Below are positions 1-9,620 of a DNA stretch of 64,000 bases, one piece after another (position 1 is the stretch's first letter; each line of letters starts with the position of its first letter). The stretch is from Cryptomeria japonica (lineage: Eukaryota > Streptophyta > Pinopsida > Cupressales > Cupressaceae): positions 51,429,136 to 51,493,135 of the forward strand of contig NC_081414.1 of the NCBI RefSeq assembly GCF_030272615.1, given 5' to 3'. The notes below the pieces were generated by a model. The model ran no database searches. It saw only the letters and a list, made by a program, of their open reading frames with translations, and was not told the origin of the DNA. Position numbers and translations under genes: made by a program.

Positions 1-309
1 AAAATAGTGCAAAATTGACAATAAACAACATAAACAAGCAAATGCAGATCTAGAAATGAACTGACAGGTACAAAATTGGAAAGGGGATGTGTAGAGGAAC
101 ATGTGTTTGAAATTTGAGCTGAAACTAGGTGGCCACTATTGCTAGATGCTCTAGTCTAGATAGCTGTCCAAGTGTAGAACATATATCAAATTGAATTCAG
201 GAGCTTCCAACCTTCTATTTGGTCAACTTTTAGGTCAAGCCACTTGGACTATATGGCAGTAGGCACCCTAGTCTTGGTGGACATGGGTGCTAGGTGCCCT
301 AGTCCCGTT
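1..309. other. Intergenic, no gene seen
   Basis: I see no open gene, RNA gene or complete element here. Around 255-305 the words GGCACCCTAG and its near-complement CTAGGTGCC occur close together, giving a small imperfect palindrome. The stretch ends where the Copia-like direct repeat starts. Confidence 0.5.
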
Positions 310-461
310 TATTAGAATATTTAATTATATTTTAGTCACCTATATTTAGTTCCTTGTTTAATGGTCATTTAGCTTTTTAGTTAATTAGCTTTTAAGCTTT
401 ATTTAGCGTTTAACTTTTTAGTAGTTCACTTTAAACGACTTGTTCTTAATTTAGAACATCG
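310..461 (+). repeat. 5' LTR start block, direct repeat with 1783-1934
   Basis: This 152-bp block matches 1783-1934 with only a few substitutions, for example CACC/CACT in the early part and GCG/GTG near the middle. It is read as the U3 portion of the 5' LTR. The following 70 bp (TATA-like motif, then TTGTATATTG) probably complete this LTR. Confidence 0.7.
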
Positions 462-1036
462 CCCTTGTAATCTCTTTATATACGCTTGTATATTGTTGAA
501 TAGATTATCGGATTATTGAAATATTTTCCAGATTTTTTTTAATAAAAAAATGATTCTTTTTTGAAGGCTTTTTGAGGGTTTCTGGTTCGCTCGACTTTAT
601 TTGTGCTGGGCAGCAGTTCATGTTTTTTTAGGGTTCTAGAGATTTTTGGGCCTACAACCTAGAGGTTTTTTTCGCAGGTTGAAAATTTTCCTAGGATTTC
701 TGCAATTTTCGACTAGGGTTTTGACCCTTCAGTTTAAGTTGAAATTTTATTCTGGTTGCAGATTCTTGGTGGGTTTTTTGAGACCTCAATTGGGTCGTCG
801 TCAGATATTGTTTTTTTTAAATTATTTTCAGGAAGAATTTCAGGTTTTAAGTTTGCAGAAAATTTTTAATTTCTGGGTTTCTTCCAAACCTCGAAATTCA
901 CGCCTTGAAATTTGTGCCAGAATTCTCTAGGGTTTCAGTTTTTTTAGCAGCTGCTTCTATTCTGATTTTAAAAAAAATCAGATTCTTCTGTCTCTTGCTT
1001 TCACTTAGTTGACCTCAATCAACCTTGATTTCAGTG

Positions 1037-1153
1037 ATGGCGTCTTTGATCAACATCATGTTGGAACACAGTCAGAAGTTCAGTGGCCTCAACCACAACA
1101 CCTGGAAATAGTGCATGTTCACGATATCTGAATATCGTTACCTTGATTAGATT
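1037..1153 (+). pseudogene. Copia-like Gag N-terminal fragment
   Basis: From ATG 1037 the frame reads MASLINIMLEHSQKFSGLN and then TWK before a TAG. This resembles the start of plant Copia Gag proteins, which open with a short Met-Ala-Ser segment followed by a KFxGxNxxxWK motif. The frame stops after 24 codons, resumes with a short MFTISEYRYLD-like stretch and stops again. It is a dead fragment of the element flanked by the 310 and 1783 repeats. The family call rests on a short motif only. Confidence 0.45.
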
Positions 1154-1782
1154 GATTTAGGCCAGACCTCGTCCTACAAGTCCTAGGGTTTTCACATTTT
1201 TTTTCTCAAAAATTGTTCACAGGGTTTAGAGTTTTTTCCTTAAAAATTATTATTTGTCATCTGCAAAGCTTGCGTGGGTTTTCTGATTTTTTGCCATCAA
1301 AAATCATGGGAGGGTTCAGCTTGATTTTTTTTCTCAAAAATCAGGGTTTTATTACGTGATGTCTGGTATTTTACCACATGATGTTGTCTGGTGTTTTCCC
1401 GCATGATGTTTGATGTTTTAACGCATGATGTTTGGTGTCTTACCACATGGTGTTTTGGGTCTTGCCATGCGAAGTTTCAGGGTTTTGTTCGATTTTTTCC
1501 ACAAAAATCTTTTCAGGGGTTTTTACCATTTTTTCCACAAAAATGATGATTTGTATCTTCAGTTTTGGAGGGTTTGTCGATTTTTCCTCAAAATCATGGT
1601 TTCAGGTTTCAATTTGGTTACCCAACATCAGGTTGGATGGATTCTAGTATTCTTGGTCATTAACACTTTTTAGATCCAAGGAGGGTCTCCACCGCAGCAG
1701 AGTGTTCTTTTTGTTTGTGACAAAAAGACTTGCAGTATCTTCTATAGGGTAGTCAGTAAATAGAATGACCATTAAGGGAGGG

Positions 1783-1934
1783 TATTAGAATATTTAATTA
1801 TATTTTAGTCACTTATATTTAGTTCCTTGTTTAATGGTCATTTAGCTTTTTAGTTAATTAGTTTTTAAGCTTTATTTAGTGTTTAGCTTTTTAGTAGTTC
1901 ACTTTAAACGACTTGTTCTTAATTTAGAACATCG
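1783..1934 (+). repeat. 3' LTR start block, truncated
   Basis: Second copy of the 310-461 block, immediately preceded by the polypurine-like AAGGGAGGG. Similarity to the first LTR ends abruptly after AACATCG, so the R-U5 part is lost. Confidence 0.7.
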
Positions 1935-2030
1935 TTTTCTACTGAATTGGGTCTCATTGGTCCTATCTTTGTTTGCACTATGCTCTTGTATCCTTTGTCT
2001 AAACCTAGAACCTATTTCTAGGCCTGACTC

Positions 2031-3332
2031 TGTCATGTCCCCTCCTTGATCGTTATATATATCCTAAAATGAATCAATTATTATTAATTGATATAATAAT
2101 TAACAACGAATATTTGAAATTTATTTAATTATTAAAATTATTATATAATTAATATATATTAATATTTATTACTAATAATATCCTTGAAATAATTAAATAA
2201 AATAATAAATTAATTCCAAAAAATATAAGTAATTATTTAATTAATAATTTTATTTAAGTAAGAATAATTATTATCATATCGAAAGTCAGAATAATTATTG
2301 ACTAATCATATTTATAATACCGCTGTATTAAGACAGTTCATGTTCAGTAGATGATCACGCCTAAATAAATCCAGTGCCTTTAAAGCAATAGCTCTCTGCA
2401 TCCAAATGTATGAATTAATGTATATTAGTAGCATGCACGTATATGTAGGAACGTGGAGTTTGCATAACCACCTCAAACTTTCATATGCACTCCATCTTTA
2501 TGTGCAGATTCAGATTCGATGGTGTGCATTATTAAGATATTAGTTATAATGAATTTAAACTATACTAGGTATAATAATATTATGATCAGCAATTATGAGA
2601 AGTTACAATAGTGATTAATTACCAGCATACACCGATTAGCAAGAAGGCTAATCATAAGTTATATAGATAGCCAACCGGTTACATATGGGAAGAGGATATC
2701 AACATAAAGATAAGAACATCGGTTAGTATGATGAAGTGGTGTGATTATAACCTTAGCAAATAAAAATGTCTCTATCTCCCAATGGTCACACCCGATGGAA
2801 TGTGTGAATAATATTATTAATCATTTCATTGCCAAAGATCATCGAATGGGTTTATATACTGTTTTCTATTCCAGTCAGAAGAGTTCTTAGCAAGGCCGAA
2901 GGCCCAAAAACCGTGTGCACAATCCCAAAGTGGAATATATCAGAGACGGCACCCTTATTGTATGCAGTTCAAAACAACAATCAGAAACGGCACCATTGCT
3001 TTGCAATAATAATCAGACCATTAAGCGGATCAGAACTATTATTAGTAGGTTACAGACAGTAATATCGGTGTGCTTAGTGGTATGTGTGGGCTGTGCTTAA
3101 TCTGTATGCTTAATATATAAGCCGATAGCATTCTTATACAGAATTAATAATGAGATTAATTTAGAAAATAATAATAATAATAGTAATAAAATTATAATTA
3201 TTACAATATTTTTATGAATTGTCTGCAGTAAAACATATATTATATTACTATTTAAAATAAGTAATAATATAATTATAGGAAATAATATAATGGTTGTAAT
3301 TATTATAATAATTTATAAGAGCAGCCCTCTAG

Positions 3333-3363
<31 letters not shown>

Positions 3364-3617
3364 CTGACTGAATAAATAATAAATATATATAGAAATAGTA
3401 ATTTGAATGAATAAGTAAATATAAGATTATAAATCAGATTGAATTATTAATTCCATATTAGATAGAAGGTTTTGCTCTTTGATATGGACTGTCAGTATCT
3501 TGGGAAAGGTGATGTTTAAGATAGTTTGTCTCCTAATCAATTGGGTTTAAGTCATAAGTATGTTGATATGAATTAGTTAGGGTTAAAATAGGCCTAAACC
3601 TAGTAGGGGACATTACA
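2031..3617. mobile_element. Solo LTR (1,587 bp) with perfect 5-bp target duplication
   Basis: The segment begins TGTCATGTCCCCT and ends AGGGGACATTACA. It therefore has the TG...CA ends of an LTR and near-perfect 13-bp terminal inverted repeats. It is flanked on both sides by GACTC (2026-2030 and 3618-3622), a perfect 5-bp target-site duplication. There is no internal retrotransposon coding sequence, so it is best read as a solo LTR left by recombination between two LTRs. The interior is very AT-rich and includes an (AT)n run at 3333-3363. The superfamily is not determined; the length and TGT-ATGTCCCC ends would suit a Gypsy family. Orientation is unknown. Confidence 0.75.
3333..3363. repeat. 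(AT)n microsatellite
   Basis: About fifteen uninterrupted AT dinucleotides inside the solo LTR. Confidence 0.9.
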
Positions 3618-3622
3618 GACTC

Positions 3623-5000
3623 TACACAAAAGAGGAGAAAAATGGTGTTTGGACTATTTGGGGCCTACCTTAGTCAAACCGTGGGCTGGAATTAACCCTA
3701 CAACAATGATGAATAGGAAATAGAAATCTGACTCATGAGTATACCTTCAATTGATGATGCAATGCTCTTAGGATAAGTCCCCCATGTGTTGATGCAATAA
3801 CATGATAAATCATTACAAAATCCATCATCAAGTTGTCTTAAAAACATAATTGAAGAAGCCTTGCTGTAGTTTGATACTCCCTCAACTCAGATTTGCTTGT
3901 GAATCATAACATTTGCTCTTGGAAGAAAATAATGAGACGATGAAATGAATTAGGAGTGATGTCTTTTATAGGGATTTCAAGGTTAATTCACCTTTTGGCC
4001 AACTTAAAATAATCATTTTTTTGCAATGAATATAGATCTGCAAATGGCAAGGCTGACATACTATCCTCTCGAAATTTGCCAAAAGGCACCAAACATTGTC
4101 CATCGATTTTTAGTGTCCTCACAAAATAGGCTCGAATTCTTAGGGTTGCGAGATAATAGGGCCTTGATACCAGAATTGTAATTTATGTGAAAAATGACAA
4201 TTTTTAAGTATGGGAAAAGGTGCGTTGAACTTTAAAATGACATAAGACCCATATAAGCTTAAAATGAAATAAGATAAAGGGCACGCTTAAAACTAGGGCC
4301 CAAATAAGAAAGTGTTGATGTATTAATGTAAAATAGGACTCGTGATATTGAATTAAATCAAGAAAATGGCCTATAATGCATAGAGGGAATGAGAAATACT
4401 AAAATGAATTCTAGGAGAGTGTGAAATTAGACTTGTTAATTAAAGGAGTACAATTTACAACACTACACCTGCCATTGAAAGAAAACATACAAATAAATTT
4501 CAAATTTGAAATGCGTTGCGTGATTGATATCTCCAACATATAGCAGCTAGGATAGATCTTTCACCACTGGAGCTAGTCTTCTCCAAGAGGGATTTCATCC
4601 CCAAGGAGTTGAACCAAGTCCAACTCCAAAACCGCACAAGATTTTCTTCTCATTAGAGAGAAATATCAAAAATAATAAACTCGACATGTTACAAATGAGC
4701 TTCCAAAAACCTTTTGATAAATTACTCCAAGCCCAATGCCCTAATTTGTTTTTTGCACTTTATTTGATAATTTATAACCTTATCACTCTCTAGATGCTAA
4801 AATAAAGTCACTTTATTAAATTAAATAACATTAAGTTAAATATTTAATTTATCTTGAATATTTTAACATTATTTAAAATATATCTCTAAACACCATAAGT
4901 TGCCAAGATTATTAATGCAATCATCAGCTATCCCAAAATAGTAACATAGCTAGAAGCAACAGAATTTGTGAAATGACAACTAATGCTGACATGAGCTCAT
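3623..5000. other. Degenerate repeat, no gene
   Basis: AT-rich sequence without a gene-like open frame. The words CCTTAGTCAAACC and GGAATTAACCC (around 3667-3700) recur in related form near 37,200 (CCTAAGTCAAACCTC, GGAATTAAC) and near 56,120 (GAGGTTTGACCTAGG), which suggests fragments of one repeat family in three places. No LTR ends were found. Confidence 0.45.
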
Positions 5001-5400
5001 ACTATAAATAGCAGTGTTCTCCGAGGACCAAAGAGAACAAACCCAAAAACGCCGAGAAAGATTGGTGCCATGTTAGAACTTACTATAAATAGCTGTGTTC
5101 TTTGGGGACCAAAGAGAACAAACCCCCAAAAAAGACCTAGATAGATTAGCGCCATGCAAACATTTACTATAAATAGCAATGTTCTTCGAGAACCAAAGAG
5201 AACAAACACAGAAAAGCCCAGAAAGATTGTTGCCATGCAAGCACTTACTATAAATACTAGCGTTTTCTGGTAACCAAAGAGAACAAACCCCGAAAGATTA
5301 GCGCTATGCTAGCACTTACTATAAATAGCAATGTTCTTTGGGAACCAAAGAGAACAAACCCAAGAAACCCAGAAAGATTTGTGCCATGTGAGCACTTAAT
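5001..5400. repeat. Minisatellite, five ~81-bp units each with ACTATAAATA
   Basis: Five head-to-tail units start at 5001, 5082, 5166, 5247 and 5318 (spacings 81, 84, 81 and 71 bp) and end about 5400. Each opens ACTATAAATA, followed by a GTTCT(T/C)(C/T)G(G/A)G-type stretch, ACCAAAGAGAACAAAC, an AGAAAGATT block and GCCATG(T/C). Because the first spacings are multiples of three, the minus strand reads as a repeated hydrophobic peptide. I take that as a by-product of the array, not a gene. Each unit carries a TATA-box-like word. Whether these act as promoters cannot be judged from sequence. Confidence 0.85.
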
Positions 5401-6063
5401 ATAAGATTAGTGAAACTTGAAATCTTCAGGAAACTGGCCAAAGCTTGCAAAACAGGATGGCGTAAAGATGTGGACATTAAAATTACATTCACTATAGTCG
5501 TTGTGGAGGTCAATTTAGTGTCTGGGAAGCTCATCATCATTTTTAGAAGAGGAAACATGCATCACACCTTGAAGTGTTGCTATGATGAAGAAATGAGTTA
5601 GGACCTGACTTGAATGATTTAAATCAGGAAGAAAGGCTGAAGCTTTATGCAAGGAACATAAGTAAGATGAATCATAAAACTAGAGCCAAATGGTCACAAT
5701 TAGTGTGAATGGTGATATGCATTATGTTTACTAGATTAGAGTACTAAATACAAAATTTGAAAATTGAACTTGTTCTTGTACTCTGGGACGCGTCTCTGGG
5801 CTAAAATCCCTTGGGGACTTGGGGACGGCTAGCGGATGCCCCCCCACCGTCCCCAAGATTGCAAAATCTCTGGGAAACATCCTGAAAAGGGGATGACAAT
5901 GATTGTCAAAGTGGACGTCCCCCCATCCCCAATATGGTTGGGGATGTCTGTGACGCCTCCTAACCATCTTGGCCGTTCCCCTTTTCCCAGCACATTTTAA
6001 AAAAAAAAAGACTTAAATGCTCAAAAAAAACTTTTTTTAATTTTATTATAGGTTTGTAAAACT

Positions 6064-6352
6064 GGATTTTCACTAATATGATGGGTAAACATGTCTGAAT
6101 CACTTCCGAAAGCACTTAGAAATATTGATCGGCAGCCTGGTAATAAATTTCACAAACACTTAGAACTCAGTAGTGTGTAAAAAAGTGGTTGCAGGTCTGC
6201 AATATTGGACTTTTCACTGATAAGAAAGGTAAACAGGTTTGAATCATAGCCAAAAGCACTCAGAAATATGAATAACAGCTTGGTAATGAATTTCACAAAC
6301 ACCCAAAAGCTTGTAGTGCGTGCATAAAGAAGCGGTTGTAGGTCATAACAGT
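6064..6352. repeat. Two-copy tandem duplication, 143-bp period
   Basis: Copy one starts GGATTTTCACT at 6064 and copy two GGACTTTTCACT at 6207. They share GGTAAACA, AAAGCACT(T/C)AGAAATAT, (C/T)TGGTAAT(A/G)AATTTCAC and GTGGTTG/GCGGTTG blocks with many substitutions, so this is an old local duplication. Confidence 0.7.
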
Positions 6353-6423
6353 AATGGAAGACTATCAAAATATCCTCCAACCAGAAAGAAACAATGAACT
6401 ACATGCAAACAAGTGCTGGCATA

Positions 6424-6511
6424 CAATGAATTTTCAATTATGAATGCATATTGAGTATTGACAATGAATTCTGAATTATGAATGCATATTGAGTATTGAC
6501 AATGAATTCTG
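6424..6511. repeat. 38-bp tandem repeat, 2.3 copies
   Basis: Units at 6424-6461 and 6462-6499 differ at only two or three sites (CAATGAATT, then AATTATGAATGCATATTGAG). A third partial unit begins at 6500. Confidence 0.8.
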
Positions 6512-7589
6512 CATACAAATGTGGTATGTTAAGGTTCTATAATGTACATATACCTGCTTTATCCATGTTTTTATATGAATATAATGTATATATACATGTT
6601 TTATCTATTTTTCATATGAACATTTGAAATTTCCCTATATATTTAAAATTTTCCCTATATTTTATATAGCCGTCCTGGAAACTCGTCCTGCTGTCCCCTG
6701 TCATCTCCGTCCCGGAAACTTGGGGTAACATAGGATATTAGACTATTTTATACATCTGAGTTTTGTTGGCTACCATATAGTAATGTACTAGCCTTTTTTA
6801 TACTTAAGAAATTAATGGGCCATCATATAAAGATGCCTAATTCTTTTTAGAGGAGATTGTACTTCAGGGATTGGGGGGAGAAAACCTTTTCCTATGTTTC
6901 TCTGGTATTGAAAAACTTAAGACACAACTTGAGATGTTAATCAGTTAGTAACTGGAACTTTATGGAAAGGGATGTGGTATCATATCATGAGAATTGCTAA
7001 TAAAATCTAGCCACAATTTAGAATGTAAGTCAATGCATCATGTTTACAAGAACGAATACTGGATATTCTATTGGGTGAATTCTTTGAGTTGAGTTGCAAA
7101 TCTATTGTAGACAATTATCAAAACAATATATTATGTTATCCTATTTTATATTTACGTGTTAGTAGGCTACCATATAGGAATGCCTGCATATTCTTTTTAG
7201 GAGATATGGTTCTTTATGGTGGTATTTGTTTGGGGATTAATATTATGCAAGTATTAATTTTTTCAATATGATATCATTACACTTAAATTTGTATATTATT
7301 GGGATAAATAAATCTGGCGTTCCACTCACAGGTTGATGTAATTGTCAAGATAGGTATAAGCATTGGCATTTTTGTTTATGATATGCTTTCACATTTGCTT
7401 TTAGTTTGAATATTAGAAAATGTTAAAATCCGCTTTCTTTGTTTGCTATGCAAATTATGTTGGTTCACTCACTACTATTGTACTTGATCTTTCAAATGGC
7501 CCCATTAAATCCACTACAGTCATTGTGCGTTTGGTTTCACACAAGGGCAAGTTTCCATGTTCTAAACATTAGCATTTACTTAAATACAG

Positions 7590-8941
7590 GTCAGTCATCA
7601 TCCCATGACTGTTGCATGCCACTGTGAAGGCAGGGGGTGGAAGTTCTGGGGAGATAGTACCTTAAAGAGCAAATTTTGGGGTCGCTCAATTCAGCTTGAT
7701 CCTGAAGGAGTTCTCACGCTGGAGTTTGATGATGGTGAAGTATTTGAATGGTCTAAGGTAATCAGAGTTGTTTTGAAAGATGACAAATTTATCATGGGTT
7801 TTGTGTGCATTGGTATTTCAATAAATGATTTTTATAATTTATTCACTTTCAGGTCACTACATCCATATACAATCTAATTTTGGGGAAATTATATTGTGAA
7901 CATTATGGGACAATGCGTATACAAGGAAATCGTGAGCATTCTTGCAAGCTGAAATTCAAAGAGCAATCTATGCTGGATCGTAACCCTCATCAGGTGACTT
8001 GATTATTCTATCAAAATGTCCTATGCTAGGTGTACGCTATGACAGATTTCAACTCAATCTATTGGGTTGTGTAAATGGTTTTGGCATACTTATGGACAAC
8101 CTGCTGATGGAAAGGTTGGTCTGTATTCCAGGTTCAAGGTGTGGTTCAGGATAGGAGTGGTAATACAGTATCTACATTGTTGGGGAAATGGGATGAAAAC
8201 ATGTACTATGTTAATGGTGATATTAACTTGAAGTCCAAGCGATATGATCCATCATCTGAGGCTATCTTATTGTGGGAATCTAGCAAACCCTCTAATTTTT
8301 CAACTAGATATAACTTCACAAGTTTTGCTATAACACTTAATGAGCTAACGCCAGGTTTGAAGGTAAAATTTGAAAACTGACAACCTATATGTTTCGTTCT
8401 GAGGCAACTTCTTTTTTCTCATTGATTTGTAAATGAAATATTCAATGTATATTAGGAAAAGCTTCCACCAACAGATTCAAGGCTCAGACCAGATCAACGA
8501 CATCTGGAAAATGGAGAATATGAATTGGCAAATGCAGAGAAGTTGAGGTTGGAGCAGAGGCAGCGGCAGGTATATGTCCTTTCAAAAGTGATGATCAGCA
8601 CTCCCAAGGACATGTTACATATGTGATTCTTTTAGGGTGTCTATAAGAACTCCATAGCACTATTAGTTATTACTAAATGTTATACAAGGAGATCTTTTAC
8701 TGAATGTAGGTTGAGTCAATACCACTTTGGACAAGTTTCAAATTGAGTTTACATCGATTAATTTTATGCTTTGCAGGCTAGGAAGCTCCAAGAAAGAGGG
8801 TGGCAGCCTCGATGGTTTCGCAAAGAAAATGGGAAAGACACATACCAATACATTGGAGGATATTGGGAAACAAGGGAGCAAGGGAAATGGGATTCTTGCC
8901 TTGATATATTTGGTCAAACTGCTGAGAGTTCTTATGATTAA
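7590..8941 (+). CDS. Oxysterol-binding-protein-related protein (ORP), C-terminal exons
   Basis: Five GT-AG exons (7590-7757, 7853-7993, 8132-8362, 8456-8569, 8777-8941) join in phase 0 to 271 codons plus a TAA. ORPs bind sterols or phosphoinositides in a beta-barrel and move lipids between membranes. The first exon opens with VSHHP, the core of the family signature EQVSHHPP, followed by the FWG...[15 protein letters not shown] strand region. Exon 3 has [14 protein letters not shown] and [14 protein letters not shown], exon 4 [20 protein letters not shown], and exon 5 [18 protein letters not shown] near the C-terminus. These blocks occur in this order in plant ORP1/ORP2-group proteins. The PH domain and N-terminal half of the lipid-binding domain are absent. 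I see no upstream exon in 5,700-7,590, so the gene is either split by a very long intron reaching outside the window or is a truncated copy. The open frame and intact splice sites favour a working or recently active gene. Confidence 0.88.
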
Positions 8942-9257
8942 AAGGGAACCTCGTTGTCATGGTCTTTAGCTCAATTCAAGTAAAATTTCTGGTAATAATG
9001 CTCCCAATTCCATGATAGGAACACCATTGTTTGCCAGAAGTTATAGTCTGGAACAAGAAGCTTGAATAAGCCATGCTCGCTTTTTGGCCCTAGATAGTTT
9101 TTTCCCAATCCTCTTAACCTAAGCATTGTAAATTTCTAGAGGATGTTATTCTGATCAACCAATTACGAGTTCTTCAAATGGTGGATGAGAATTTTCAACC
9201 TTGTAGAAAGATTGTTTGCGCTTGCTGGATTTTACAAGTGGCTCAGCCACAAATCCA

Positions 9258-9620
9258 TTCTTTCTACCTCTCTGTAATAAATTCCCAAAGCAATTTCCAC
9301 TGAGTTTTGCAGTGATTGGAAAATTATTCATTATAACTACCTCATATCAGATCTTTTAATCATTGCCCAATAACTCCCATGGAACACTAATATAGGTTGA
9401 ATTAGGCAATCTTAAAAATTGTACTAAAAATTGTGATCTTTCTTCCACCGTGTAATAAGTCCCTGAAGCAATTTCAGGACAATTTTGCATTGGTTGGAAA
9501 TTTATTCATTAAATCGCCTCATATGAGATCTGTTAATTATTGTCCACAAATTCCCCATGGAACTCTAATATAAGAACAATTTACCAATCTAATTGAAAAT
9601 TGTAATAAAGGTTGTGAGAT
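9258..9620. repeat. ~180-bp tandem duplication downstream of the ORP gene
   Basis: Copy one (about 9258-9437) and copy two (about 9440-9620) share CTTTCT(A/T)CC, TGTAATAA(A/G)T(T/C)CC, AAGCAATTTC, TTATTCATTA, CTCATAT(C/G)AGATCT, CCCATGGAAC(A/T)CTAATATA and AAAATTGTA. Divergence is considerable. It lies a few hundred bases past the ORP stop, so the first copy may fall in the 3' UTR or just beyond it. Confidence 0.7.

Larger units (their letters stand above)
310..1934 (+). mobile_element. Decayed Copia-like LTR element with most of its interior missing
   Basis: Two near-identical 152-bp blocks (310-461 and 1783-1934), both beginning TATTAGAATATTTAATTATA, flank about 1.3 kb. Directly before the second block is a purine run (AAGGGAGGG, about 1774-1782), the usual position of the polypurine tract that primes plus-strand synthesis. 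A short Gag-like start lies at 1037. The first block continues past 461 with a TATA-like TTTATATACGC and a likely U5. The second loses similarity after 1934, so the 3' LTR is truncated. No pol domain is present, so this is an internally deleted or non-autonomous derivative. Copia is inferred from the Gag-like residues and the plus-strand order. Confidence 0.6.
5771..6725. repeat. Repeat region with GGGACG-rich ends, possible DNA-element remnant
   Basis: A GC-rich block at about 5780-5970 (CTGGGACGCGTCTCTGGG, GGGGACGGC, CCGTCCCC) has a shorter related block at 6670-6722 (CCGTCCTGG, CTCCGTCCCGGAAACTTGGG). Between them lie AT-rich tandem duplications. GGGACG-type words at both edges resemble termini of some plant DNA elements, but I could not establish terminal repeats or a target duplication, so the family is open. 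Confidence 0.3.

Noticed and set aside
1425-1673. Phe-rich open frames on the plus strand
   Set aside because: T-rich low-complexity DNA inside the Copia-like remnant, no motif.
4997-5236. Minus-strand open frame with repeated hydrophobic peptide
   Set aside because: It follows the 81-bp minisatellite unit exactly and changes frame with the odd-length unit; no gene features.
8778-8960. Minus-strand frame and alternative plus frame at the ORP end
   Set aside because: Both overlap ORP exon 5, whose frame is supported by conserved motifs and splice phase.
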